Part shown: piece by piece, positions 7,853 through 15,543 of the stretch
Layout of the letters: every line of letters starts with the position of its first letter
How positions within the stretch are numbered: the first letter of the stretch is position 1
Assembly: GCA_046598935.1 (NCBI GenBank)
Contig: JBKJHW010000061.1
Location: 1 to 20,585 of the forward strand
Origin: SCUN01 sp046598935
GTDB taxonomy: Bacteria; Acidobacteriota; Vicinamibacteria; Vicinamibacterales; SCN-69-37
Direction: 5' to 3'
Length of the DNA stretch: 20,585 bases
Made by a program: the position numbers and the translations under genes
Notes under the pieces: model-generated
Database searches by the model: none
The model's input: the letters and a program-made list of their open reading frames with translations, nothing else
Told to the model about the DNA's origin: nothing

Positions 7853-8958
7853 CCGCCGGCACGCGCGGCCGCGGCCGCGTTCTCCGCGTTCTCCGCGTTC
7901 TCATCGTGGGCTGCGGCCACATGGGCACGTCGCATGCGCGGGCGTACAAGCGCATGGCGAAGGATTTCGAAATAGCCGGGCTGGTATCGCGCGGCGCGGG
8001 GTCTCGGCGCGCGCTCAACAGCGATCTGGGCGGCGGCTTCGCCGAGTTCAGCGATTTCGCCGACGCCATGGCCACGACCAGACCGGACGCGGTGTGCATC
8101 AGCACGTATTCGGAGACGCACGCTGATTACGCGGTGGCGGCGTTCGCGGCCGGCGCGCATGTATTTCTCGAGAAACCTGTTGCCGACAACATTGCGGATT
8201 GCGAGCGCGTGATCACCGCAGCCCGCACCGCCGGGAAAGCGCTCGTCGTCGGCTACATCCTCAACGTGCATCCGTCGTGGCAGAAGTTCACGGAGCTGGC
8301 GCGCACGCTGGGCACGCCGCTCGTGATGCGAATGAACCTGAATCAGCAGAGCGCCGGCGACAAGTGGCTGACGCACAAAAATCTGCTGAGGAGCACGTCG
8401 CCGATCGTCGATTGCGGCGTGCACTACGTCGACGTCATGTGCCGGATGACCGGCTCGCGGCCCGTCAGTGTGAACGGCATCGGCGCACGACTGGCCGATG
8501 ACATCCGGCCCGGCCAGATCAACTACGGCCATCTGCAGGTCACGTTCGCTGACGGGTCGGTCGGCTGGTACGAAGCCGGGTGGGGCCCGATGATGAGCGA
8601 GACGGCGTTCTTCGTAAAAGACGTGATCGGTCCGAAGGGCAGCGTGAGCATCGTGGCGACCCGCGCCGGGAGTGCCGGACGGTCGTCGGATCTGGAATCG
8701 CACACCAGCACGGAAGCGCTGCGGGTGCATCACGCCGAGCTGACGGAGAACGGGGAGTTTGCCAGGCCCGACGAGATCATCCAGATTGCCGACGAGCCCG
8801 ATCACGACGAGCTCTGCTACCGCGAACAGCTGTTCTTTCTCAGTGCGATCCGCGGCGAGACCGACCTGTCGTCTCACTGGCAGAGCGCCGTCGACAGCCT
8901 GCGCATCGTCCTTGCGGCCGATCAGTCGTTCCGCGAAGGCCGCACGATCCACCTGTGA
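7849..8958 (+). CDS. Gfo/Idh/MocA family oxidoreductase (cytoplasmic)
   Basis: This 369-residue NAD(P)-binding oxidoreductase has no signal peptide. The Rossmann loop is VGCGHMG (20-26), and the canonical EKP motif appears in HVFLEKP (104-110), with the catalytic lysine at 109. Downstream, CGVHYVDVM holds the His/Asp-type residues seen at the active site of the family. The start ATG overlaps the stop of the RyR-domain gene (7849-7852). The short basic N-terminal extension contains three perfect copies of a 9-base unit (7876-7902) encoding Arg-Val-Leu three times, just before the first strand. It probably acts on a sugar or cyclitol intermediate in the same pathway as the first oxidoreductase. 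The substrate is unassigned. Confidence 0.9.
   Translation: MTAGTRGRGRVLRVLRVLIVGCGHMGTSHARAYKRMAKDFEIAGLVSRGAGSRRALNSDLGGGFAEFSDFADAMATTRPDAVCISTYSETHADYAVAAFAAGAHVFLEKPVADNIADCERVITAARTAGKALVVGYILNVHPSWQKFTELARTLGTPLVMRMNLNQQSAGDKWLTHKNLLRSTSPIVDCGVHYVDVMCRMTGSRPVSVNGIGARLADDIRPGQINYGHLQVTFADGSVGWYEAGWGPMMSETAFFVKDVIGPKGSVSIVATRAGSAGRSSDLESHTSTEALRVHHAELTENGEFARPDEIIQIADEPDHDELCYREQLFFLSAIRGETDLSSHWQSAVDSLRIVLAADQSFREGRTIHL
7876..7902 (+). repeat. Three tandem copies of a 9-bp unit (CGCGTTCTC)
   Basis: CGCGTTCTC occurs three times head to tail, in frame with the oxidoreductase, encoding (RVL)x3 at residues 10-18. Slippage would add or remove three residues without breaking the frame. Confidence 0.9.
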
Positions 8959-8984
8959 GACAGCCCGTGTAAGATGGCGGCGGA

Positions 8985-9686
8985 ATGAACCGAATTGCAT
9001 CCACGCTCGTGCTGGCCGCGCTCGTCGCGGCCCCGGTTTCTTCGTCGCAGGCCGTCAAACCGCCAGCGGGTTTCGTCGCGCTCTACAACGGCGTCGATCT
9101 GGCCGGCTGGCGCGGCGGCGACACGTTCGATCATCGAAAGTATCTGGCCATGTCCGCGGAAGCGCGCGCTCTGCAGGACGCCGCCTGGACCGCTGACATG
9201 CGCGCCCACTGGCGCGCCGAGGGCCCCGAGCTCGTCAACGACGGCAAGGGCAAGTACGCCACGACCGTGAAGGACTACGGCGACTTCGAGCTGCTCCTCG
9301 ACTACAAGACGGTGCCGCTCGCCGACTCCGGCATTTATCTTCGCGGCGTGCCCCAGGTCCAGATCTGGGACCACACGAACCCCGCCGAGTTCAAGAACGG
9401 CGCGGACAAGGGGAGCGGCGGTCTCTGGAACAACAGCGTCGGCGCTCCAGGGAAAGATCCGCTCGTGCTCGCCGACAAACCGTTCGGCGAATGGAATCAC
9501 TTCCGCATCGTGATGCGCGGCAATCGTGTTTCCGTGTGGCTGAACGACAAGCTCACCGTGGACAACGCTGTGATGGAAAACTACTACGACCGCAAGTCGC
9601 CGGTGCCCGAGCGCGGGCCGATCTCACTGCAGACGCACGGCGGCGAAATTCGCTGGAGGAATGTGTTTCTGAAAGAGCTTCAGTAG
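8985..9686 (+). CDS. Secreted DUF1080 (3-keto-disaccharide hydrolase-type) protein
   Basis: This 233-residue protein has a signal peptide (MNRIASTLVLAALVAAPVSS, cleavage probably near SSSQA, about residues 20-24). The mature part opens GFVALYNGVDLAGWRG, the characteristic start of DUF1080 / 3-keto-disaccharide hydrolase domains (concanavalin-like jelly roll). It continues with DFELLLDYK, SGIYLRGVPQVQIWD and a closing GPISLQTHGGEIRWRNVFLKEL, all typical of the family. Length is normal and the domain is complete. Members are secreted glycan-active or glycan-binding proteins, often found with Gfo/Idh/MocA oxidoreductases, as here. It starts 26 nt after the preceding gene behind a GGCGGCGGA purine-rich stretch and is the last gene of the run. 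It converges on the decayed genes at 9696 with only 9 nt between stops. Confidence 0.9.
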   Translation: MNRIASTLVLAALVAAPVSSSQAVKPPAGFVALYNGVDLAGWRGGDTFDHRKYLAMSAEARALQDAAWTADMRAHWRAEGPELVNDGKGKYATTVKDYGDFELLLDYKTVPLADSGIYLRGVPQVQIWDHTNPAEFKNGADKGSGGLWNNSVGAPGKDPLVLADKPFGEWNHFRIVMRGNRVSVWLNDKLTVDNAVMENYYDRKSPVPERGPISLQTHGGEIRWRNVFLKELQ

Positions 9687-9695
9687 CCGGGCGCG

Positions 9696-9920
9696 CTAGC
9701 CGCGAGCCGCGATTGTTGTGATGGCCGCCGCGAGTGTGTCCACATCCACGACGGTGTTGTAAAGCGCCGGTGTCACGCGCACGCAATCGCCTTTGGCGAT
9801 GCCGGTCCGCGCGAACGTAAATATCCAGAATTCATCGAGCAGCGTCGCCGTCAGCCGGCGGTTGCTGGCCGAATCGCCGCGGCCATGCAGGCGGAACGCC
9901 GCTTCCGGCGCTCTGAAATC
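9696..9920 (-). pseudogene. C-terminal remnant of a class V aminotransferase / cysteine desulfurase-like gene
   Basis: Read on the minus strand from about 9920 to the TAG at 9698-9696, this frame gives AFRLHGRGDSASNRRL, then LLDEFWIFTFARTGIAKGD, then CVRVTPALYNTVVDVDTLAA. That is the usual C-terminal end of class V aminotransferases (small domain, RVTP.LYN.. motif, final helix). The PLP-binding lysine region and everything N-terminal are absent, and no start codon or RBS serves the frame. Upstream it runs directly into the 5' fragment of another gene in a different frame. It is therefore a remnant left by a deletion, or an assembly join. The family assignment rests on about 75 residues. Confidence 0.62.
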
Positions 9921-10212
9921 CGCCGCTGCCCGCGGGCACGCCCGAGATGCGGCTCACCAGGAGGAAGTCGCGGCCGAGCATCGCGTTGTCAATCTCGAAG
10001 AAATAGCGCTCGTCTACTTTGTGAACGGCGAGCACGCCGCGCTCTGATTTTGCCTTGTCGGTAATGACCTGATCGTACGGCCGCGGCGCGCGCCGGTTCG
10101 GCGCGCCGGGTGTCTGGGCCGGTGGATCTTGTTCGGATGTGGACAACGCACCGAGCGGTGCGACGAGGATGGCCAAAGCCAGGGCAACGACGAGCGAGCG
10201 CAAATGCTTCAT
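9832..10212 (-). pseudogene. 5' fragment of a DUF5117-type zinc metalloprotease gene, truncated
   Basis: The ATG at 10212 has an SD (GGAGGA) just upstream. The first 28 or so residues are a signal peptide (MKHLRSLVVALALAILVAPL). A proline-rich stretch follows, then PYDQVITDKAKSERGVLAVH, YFFEIDNAMLGRDFLLVSRI and SGVPAGSGGFQSAGS, the N-terminal pattern of the large secreted DUF5117/DUF5118 zinc-dependent proteases. Those are usually about 800 residues or more; this frame stops at 126. Similarity ends near residue 101 (about plus coordinate 9910), after which the codons are the aminotransferase remnant in another frame. The zinc-binding HExxH part is missing. The promoter side appears intact, so a secreted fragment could still be made, but without protease activity. 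Confidence 0.65.
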
Positions 10213-10267
10213 GGGTCCTCCAGCGCGGCGCCCAATATTAGCGGAGAACGACCATCATCTTTTGTAA

Positions 10268-10283
10268 GTCCCCTAGTGAACAG
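10268..10283 (+). promoter_or_regulatory. GTCC-N6-GAACAG element upstream of the beta-barrel gene
   Basis: GTCC (10268-10271), six bases, GAACAG (10278-10283), ending 32 nt before the ATG at 10316. The same two blocks with identical spacing lie upstream of the genes starting at 11511 and 12573. It could be an operator or an unusual promoter element. Confidence 0.4.
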
Positions 10284-10315
10284 CGTTGGCGCGAGTTTTG
10301 CTGTCATCTGGATGT

Positions 10316-10909
10316 ATGACCAAATCAATCCTCGCAGCACTCGCACTCACAGCGCTCTTGCCCGCAGCGGCGGCAGCGCAGACCTACCCGGTGACCTTCG
10401 GCGTCCTCGGCGGTGCAACTTTCTCGAAGATCTCGACGAAAGACGACGTCGATCTGAAGAACGTCTGGGGCGCCCAGGCCGGCGTGTTCGCCGACAAGGG
10501 CTTCACGCCGTCTCTCGGCGGCCGCATCGAAGTGCTGGTCAGCCAGCGTGGCGCGAAGAACAGCTTTACCCGCAACACGATGCGCCTCGCGTACCTCGAC
10601 GTGCCCGTGATGGTTCGCATCGGCAGCACCTCGGGGAACAGCATGCACTTCCACGCGTTCACCGGCCTCACGCCGTCGTTCCTGCTGAAGACGGACACGA
10701 CGACCGGCGGCCCGCTCTCGAGCGACATCGGCCTCGATGCGAAGTCATTCGACCTGGGCTGGGTGTTTGGCGCAGGCGTTGAACAGAACGCGTTGACGTT
10801 CGACGCGCGCTACACGTTCGGCCTGATGAATGTGAACAACGTGCCGACGGGCGCTGAATTCAAAAACCGTTCGCTCTCGCTGAACATCGGCTATCGGTTC
10901 GGCCGCTAA
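10316..10909 (+). CDS. Outer-membrane beta-barrel protein
   Basis: This 197-residue protein has a signal peptide (MTKSILAALALTALLPAAAA, cleavage after AAAQ). The mature region alternates polar and hydrophobic residues. It opens VTFGVLGGATFSKIS, ends SLSLNIGYRFGR with a near-terminal aromatic residue, and contains repeated Gly/aromatic strand patterns such as GGRIEVLVSQRG and FDARYTFGLMNVN. This matches the small porin-like outer-membrane beta-barrel family (OMP_b-brl type), with about eight strands. The start at 10316 is chosen because the signal peptide begins there; an in-frame ATG at 10286 would add ten residues in front of it. A GTCC-N6-GAACAG element lies upstream and a strong hairpin downstream. 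The function is structural or adhesive at best guess; no substrate can be assigned. Confidence 0.85.
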   Translation: MTKSILAALALTALLPAAAAAQTYPVTFGVLGGATFSKISTKDDVDLKNVWGAQAGVFADKGFTPSLGGRIEVLVSQRGAKNSFTRNTMRLAYLDVPVMVRIGSTSGNSMHFHAFTGLTPSFLLKTDTTTGGPLSSDIGLDAKSFDLGWVFGAGVEQNALTFDARYTFGLMNVNNVPTGAEFKNRSLSLNIGYRFGR

Positions 10910-10930
10910 GCCGGGCTGGAACTGGAACTG

Positions 10931-10958
10931 CGCCGGGCTGCGGCAACGCAGCCCGGCG
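10931..10958. terminator. Bidirectional hairpin between convergent genes
   Basis: CGCCGGGCTGCG (10931-10942) and CGCAGCCCGGCG (10947-10958) are perfectly complementary: a 12-bp GC-rich stem closed by a GCAA (GNRA) tetraloop. It sits between the beta-barrel stop (10909) and the YflT-like stop (10969), so it can end both convergent transcripts. No T tract follows on either strand, so termination may be Rho-assisted or the hairpin may only protect 3' ends. Confidence 0.65.
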
Positions 10959-10968
10959 ATCGTGCCCG

Positions 10969-11511
10969 TTAGTGCGAAGTCGTGGCGCCCACCGCGGTTT
11001 CGCCGCTGGCGGCGATGTCGGTCGCGCTCGTGCCTGTGAGAATCGCTTTCGCGCGCGTGATCTCATCCGCGGTGTCGCAATGCACTGACAGCAGCACGCC
11101 GCCCGTTTTGAGATGACCCTCGTAGCGCTTCGCTTCGTATTCCGGAATCCCGAGGCCGACGAGCGCGCCGATCAATCCGCCGACCGTGCCGCCGACGCCG
11201 ATGCCGGCCAGCGCGCCCATGATCGGGCCGGCAGCCACAAATGGTCCGATGCCCGGAATGGCCAGCAGGCCAATACCGGCGAGTAGTCCTAATGTGCCGC
11301 CCACAACGCCGCCCGTCGCGGCGCCCGTGGCTGTGCCTTCCGGCGCTTTCGTGTGTTTCTCGTGCGCGAAGTCCTGGGTGCTCGGACTGTCCTGCATCAG
11401 CACGGAGATCGCGTTGTTGGAGAAGCCCGCGGTAATGAGGGCCTCAACACCACGTTCTGCGGCTGCGGAACTCGAGAACAGTCCGAAGACCGAGGTTTTC
11501 CTGTTTTCCAT
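10969..11511 (-). CDS. YflT-like general stress protein with glycine-rich membrane segment
   Basis: This 180-residue protein begins MENRKTSVFGLF, followed by AAAERGVEALITAGFSNNAI, which matches the YflT/general stress protein 17M-type N-terminal domain. The middle (about 61-121) is a long glycine/alanine-rich hydrophobic stretch (GGTLGLLAGIGLLAIPGIGP and a second similar run) that could be one or two membrane hairpins. The C-terminal part (YEGHLKTGGVLLSVHCD) returns to the alpha/beta domain. Two ATGs are possible. The SD GAAGGAG (11526-11520) is 8 nt from the ATG at 11511 but only 2 nt from the one at 11517, so 11511 is chosen. Such proteins are induced by general stress in other bacteria; the molecular role is unknown. 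It is near the other small envelope genes but probably has its own promoter in the 75-nt gap upstream. Confidence 0.8.
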   Translation of the reverse strand: MENRKTSVFGLFSSSAAAERGVEALITAGFSNNAISVLMQDSPSTQDFAHEKHTKAPEGTATGAATGGVVGGTLGLLAGIGLLAIPGIGPFVAAGPIMGALAGIGVGGTVGGLIGALVGLGIPEYEAKRYEGHLKTGGVLLSVHCDTADEITRAKAILTGTSATDIAASGETAVGATTSH

Positions 11512-11554
11512 TGTCATGACTCCTTCCGTGAAGAGTAGGAGTACGCGCCGGCGA

Positions 11555-11578
11555 TGTCTGTTCTCAAGCGGACAGACA
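11555..11578 (-). promoter_or_regulatory. Dyad operator-like site TGTCTGT-N10-ACAGACA upstream of the YflT-like gene
   Basis: TGTCTGT (11555-11561) and ACAGACA (11572-11578) form a perfect 7+7 dyad. On the minus strand its core reads GTCC-N6-GAACAG (11573-11558), with the same spacing as the sites at 12634-12619 and 10268-10283. Its GAACAG block ends 46 nt before the start at 11511, almost the same distance as at the 12573 gene (45 nt). Confidence 0.5.
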
Positions 11579-11586
11579 CTCGTGAA

Positions 11587-11991
11587 TTACTGCCGCGAAT
11601 CGCGATGAATCTGGTCGTTGAAGCCCGGGATGAGTTTCCCGACGAACTCGACCACCTTCGCCGACGCCACGCCCATCAGCGCATCTGAAATGTGCTGCCA
11701 GTCGTTTTCGAGGCGGACGAGCGCGCGATGACGCGCCCGCGGCGAGCCGTTATCGGGAACCACGCCGAAGGGCTGGCGCTGCGGCGTTGACGATGACTTG
11801 CCGCCGGCGACGATGCCGAGGACCACACCTGTCGCCAGCGCCGCGCCGAGAAGCTGTCCCGGATGGTTCCGGTAATAGCGCTTCCAGTCCGTCATCTGGC
11901 GCGCTTTGGTTTCAAGCTCGTCGAGGTTGCGGCCGAGGTCGTGCCGTTCGGCTTCGAGATCACGCTCTATCTGGCTGATGGTTTCGCCCAT
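11587..11991 (-). CDS. DUF3618 family small membrane protein
   Basis: This 134-residue protein has an amphipathic helical N-terminus (ISQIERDLEAERHDLGRNLD) followed by WKRYYRNHPGQLLGAALATG, the DUF3618 signature in which a charged coiled-coil leads into one transmembrane helix (about 46-63). The tail is hydrophilic. The start at 11991 has SD AAGGAGA (12005-11999) at 7-nt spacing; a longer in-frame start at 12126 would lie inside the upstream gene and lacks an SD. Its first 25 bases overlap the 3' end of the holin-like gene, so the two are translationally coupled. Members are found with holin-like and DUF883 proteins in envelope-stress clusters, as here. No biochemical role is established. Confidence 0.8.
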   Translation of the reverse strand: MGETISQIERDLEAERHDLGRNLDELETKARQMTDWKRYYRNHPGQLLGAALATGVVLGIVAGGKSSSTPQRQPFGVVPDNGSPRARHRALVRLENDWQHISDALMGVASAKVVEFVGKLIPGFNDQIHRDSRQ

Positions 11992-12356
11992 TCCACACTC
12001 TCCTTGATGCTGGCGGCTGTCTTCGGCAACGCCAGCGTTACGCTTTTCATCTGTTTGAGACCGCTGACAATCAGAAGTCCGCCGATCACCGCGGCAGCTC
12101 CGCCAACAATCAATGCGGCTGCCCAAGGGGCCATCACTTTCGCCAGCGCATAAACGCCCGCGAGCGAGACGAAAGCCAGCGCGAGGAAGGCGAATCCGCC
12201 GCCGACCGCGAGAAACGCGGCGCCGCGCGCCGCGGTGCTCACCTGAGCTTGCGCTTCGACTTTGGCCAGCCGAATCTCCGATCGCACCAGTTCCTGCACG
12301 TTCCCGGCGATGTCCTTGAGAACCGAGGTCAACGACCGTTCGCCCATATCGCTCAT
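11967..12356 (-). CDS. Holin-like (phage_holin/DUF1469-type) membrane protein
   Basis: This 129-residue protein has an N-terminal amphipathic helix (LKDIAGNVQELVRSEIRLAK) with the ELVRSEIRLAK(V/A)E motif typical of the Gram-negative putative actinobacterial holin-X/phage-holin superfamily. Two transmembrane helices follow (about 43-70 and 75-98), then a basic amphipathic tail. Despite the family name, chromosomal members are not known to be phage holins, and no phage genes are nearby. The start at 12356 is preceded by AAAGGAG at about 5 nt; the 18 extra codons of the longer frame have no SD. It follows the DUF883-like gene by 10 nt and overlaps the DUF3618 gene. Confidence 0.8.
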   Translation of the reverse strand: MSDMGERSLTSVLKDIAGNVQELVRSEIRLAKVEAQAQVSTAARGAAFLAVGGGFAFLALAFVSLAGVYALAKVMAPWAAALIVGGAAAVIGGLLIVSGLKQMKSVTLALPKTAASIKESVEWAKPSAR

Positions 12357-12366
12357 CACCGCTCCT

Positions 12367-12573
12367 TTAGCCGCGCCGCAACAAGCGGCCGGCCGCGAAG
12401 CCGACGACAACGGCGCCGATGAGGGCGGCCGCCGGGTATTGCTTGATCAAGCGCTGCGCTTCGCTGAGCGCGTCGCCGAGCGTGTCGCTCATATCGCTCG
12501 CGATGTCGCTCGCAAAGCCGTTCACTGAGTCCTTAATTGTTTCCACGGTCGAATCGAATGCGGCGTTGGACAT
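12367..12573 (-). CDS. DUF883/ElaB-YqjD-like small membrane-anchored protein
   Basis: This 68-residue protein has a polar helical N-terminus rich in Asp, Ser and Thr. Its C-terminal helix, YPAAALIGAVVVGFAAGRLL then RRG, is the characteristic membrane anchor of DUF883 (ElaB/YqjD) proteins. In Escherichia coli such proteins bind ribosomes and anchor them to the inner membrane in stationary phase; whether this one does is not known. The start at 12573 has SD AGGAG (12585-12581) at 7-nt spacing. It is the first gene of the minus-strand trio ending at 11587, behind the GTCC-N6-GAACAG element. Confidence 0.75.
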   Translation of the reverse strand: MSNAAFDSTVETIKDSVNGFASDIASDMSDTLGDALSEAQRLIKQYPAAALIGAVVVGFAAGRLLRRG

Positions 12574-12616
12574 GAAAAATCTCCTGCGACGAGAATAGGT
12601 TTTGCGCCCCTGCGCA

Positions 12617-12635
12617 GTCTGTTCGCTACGGGACA
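12617..12635 (-). promoter_or_regulatory. GTCC-N6-GAACAG element between divergent small membrane-protein genes
   Basis: On the minus strand TGTCC (12635-12631), six bases, GAACAGAC (12624-12617), 45 nt before the ATG at 12573 measured from the end of GAACAG. Downstream, CCTATTCT is nearly identical to CCTACTCT at the matching place in front of the 11511 gene. The region also lies upstream of the plus-strand gene at 12683. Confidence 0.45.
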
Positions 12636-12682
12636 TCGCCACCCGGCGCGCCTCGCTACCATCGGTGGCGAGGGTAGAGACA

Positions 12683-12871
12683 ATGAAGTTCATCAATATG
12701 TATCTCGTCGGCTACGTCGTGCTGATTATTGGCATCGTGCTGGCGTTGTGGAAGACCGGCGTGCTCGAACACATCTCCGGCGTATGGATCGCCATCGGCG
12801 TGATCGTGGCGGTCGGGCTCGGCCTGATGATGTCCGTCTCGGCGGGCAAGCCCGATATCACCAAGGGATAG
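12683..12871 (+). CDS. Small two-helix membrane protein, unknown function
   Basis: This 62-residue protein is almost wholly two transmembrane helices: MYLVGYVVLIIGIVLALWKT (about 7-26) and a second from WIAIGVIVAVGLGLMMSVSA (about 37-56), ending in a short polar tail. The start at 12683 begins MKFINMYL behind a purine-rich GAGGGTAGAG stretch; an earlier in-frame ATG at 12602 would add 27 residues that cover the shared upstream region. It diverges from the DUF883-like gene. I do not recognise a family beyond short hypothetical membrane proteins. Confidence 0.65.
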   Translation: MKFINMYLVGYVVLIIGIVLALWKTGVLEHISGVWIAIGVIVAVGLGLMMSVSAGKPDITKG

Positions 12872-12950
12872 CCGTGGCCGCTCACAGCGGCCAGAACCGT
12901 ATAATTTCGCACACACGTGCCGCCGGCCGGTTAGTAAGGTTGAACGACAC

Positions 12951-13142
12951 GTGACACAACGCATGGACGTTCGGCGCCTCCTCCTGAAGGTTGAGCGCGC
13001 CGCGATCGATCAGGCAACCCTCCGCACATTACTCGCATCAGCCGACACCGCGCTCCAAGCGCTTCGTCGCGAACTGCGCATCGCGCGAGCCGCCACGAAG
13101 CGAGCGATGCTCAAGCCGCTCCGGCCGGTGCGATCCAGATAA
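12951..13142 (+). CDS. Small basic helical protein, hypothetical
   Basis: The frame has 63 codons from a GTG at 12951, or 59 from the ATG at 12963. The product is short, strongly cationic and predicted helical (VRRLLLKVERAAIDQATLRT and RRELRIARAATKRAM). An AAGG stretch lies 11 nt before the GTG, and a TATAAT hexamer at 12900-12905 could be a -10 box, but no -35 is clear. I recognise no family. It could be a real small protein or chance coding in a GC-rich gap. Confidence 0.35.
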   Translation: MTQRMDVRRLLLKVERAAIDQATLRTLLASADTALQALRRELRIARAATKRAMLKPLRPVRSR

Positions 13143-13240
13143 CGCCTGGCTGGGGAACAAATTACCCAATTTAGGCACTTGCGCCGGGCGTCAGCAAGTT
13201 TCTTCCGGGCAAAACAGAGTCCTGTGCCTTATGTGCAATA

Positions 13241-13256
13241 TGGCACGGGGCTTGCT
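13241..13256 (+). promoter_or_regulatory. Sigma-54 (-24/-12) promoter of the Crp/Fnr gene
   Basis: TGGCAC (13241-13246), five bases, TTGCT (13252-13256) matches the RpoN consensus TGGCAC-N5-TTGCW at every defined position. The expected start of transcription is near 13268, giving a leader of about 34 nt with an SD (GGAGAG) before the ATG at 13302. Confidence 0.8.
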
Positions 13257-13301
13257 ATTCCATGGGCCAGACGCTTTGTCCTGAATCCCTGGAGAGACCA
13301 A

Positions 13302-13997
13302 ATGCATCTCAATCACGCGTTACTGAATAACAGCACACTGCGGCCGGCAATGTCGGGCAGAACTGATAAGCCCACCGCTCCTCTGGGAGGACTTCTCGAT
13401 TCCGGCGTGATCGTCGAATATGAGCGCGAGGAGCGGATCTTCAGCCAGGGCGATCCCGCCGACACGGTGATGTGGATCGTCGAAGGCCGCGTGCGGCTCT
13501 CGAAGGGTTCCGTCAGCGGGCGCGACGCGATCATCGGTACGCTCGGCGTCGGCGCATTCCTCGGTGAAGAATCCGTGGCCGGTCGCCCGGCGATGCTCGA
13601 GACAGCGACAACGATGACGCCCTGCAAGCTGCGCGTGTTCGACAAGACCGAAATGCAGCGTTTGCTCCGCCAGGATGGGGAAGTGGCGCGTAAATTCGCG
13701 TCGCACCTGCTCTCGCGCCGCATTCGCCTCGAAGCCGACCTGGCCGACCAGCTGACCAACCCGAGCGAACTCCGCCTGGCGCGTCGCCTGTGCCTGCTCG
13801 CCCGTGAATCCAGCACGGATGAGGGCGATCAGCGCGTGCCGGCCGACATCTCGCAGAGCCTGTTGGCTGACATGGTCGGAACGACGCGCTCGCGCGTCAA
13901 CATGTTCCTCGGCCGGTTCGCGAAGCTGGGCTACATCCAGTACGACAACGGCATTCGCGTCGACAAGTCGCTGCGAACGATCTTGAAGACCAGCTAA
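13302..13997 (+). CDS. Crp/Fnr family transcriptional regulator
   Basis: This 231-residue protein has a cyclic-nucleotide-binding-like beta-roll (about 30-125: GVIVEYEREERIFSQGDPAD, then GAFLGEESVAG), a long dimerisation helix (about 127-151), and a winged helix-turn-helix (about 155-225). The HTH contains SQSLLADMVGTTRSRVNMFL. Compared with Crp, the recognition helix keeps the first arginine (R196) but has Ser where Crp has Glu, and Met where Crp has its second Arg, so its half-site should differ from TGTGA. There is no Fnr-type cysteine cluster in the N-terminus. The start at 13302 is chosen for its SD GGAGAG at 5 nt; 41 upstream in-frame residues would cross the sigma-54 promoter. Expression should need sigma-54 and an NtrC-type activator, one of which is encoded next to it in the opposite direction. 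Confidence 0.9.
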   Translation: MHLNHALLNNSTLRPAMSGRTDKPTAPLGGLLDSGVIVEYEREERIFSQGDPADTVMWIVEGRVRLSKGSVSGRDAIIGTLGVGAFLGEESVAGRPAMLETATTMTPCKLRVFDKTEMQRLLRQDGEVARKFASHLLSRRIRLEADLADQLTNPSELRLARRLCLLARESSTDEGDQRVPADISQSLLADMVGTTRSRVNMFLGRFAKLGYIQYDNGIRVDKSLRTILKTS

Positions 13998-14020
13998 CGG
14001 GACACCACCCACGCAGCTCG

Positions 14021-15535
<1,515 letters not shown>

Positions 15536-15543
15536 GAAAACTC

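Noticed and set aside
7777..9000. Minus-strand open frame of 407 codons opposite the second oxidoreductase
   Set aside because: The plus frame has the GxGxxG and EKP motifs and ATGA coupling; the minus frame shows Arg/His-rich shadow composition and no motif.
11967..12356. Prophage signature from the holin-like gene
   Set aside because: No endolysin, terminase, tail, integrase or attachment repeats are present; this holin superfamily is common on chromosomes beside DUF3618 and DUF883 genes.
13172..13188. GGCACTTGCG sequence resembling a second sigma-54 site
   Set aside because: Spacing between GG and GC does not fit the 10-base requirement.
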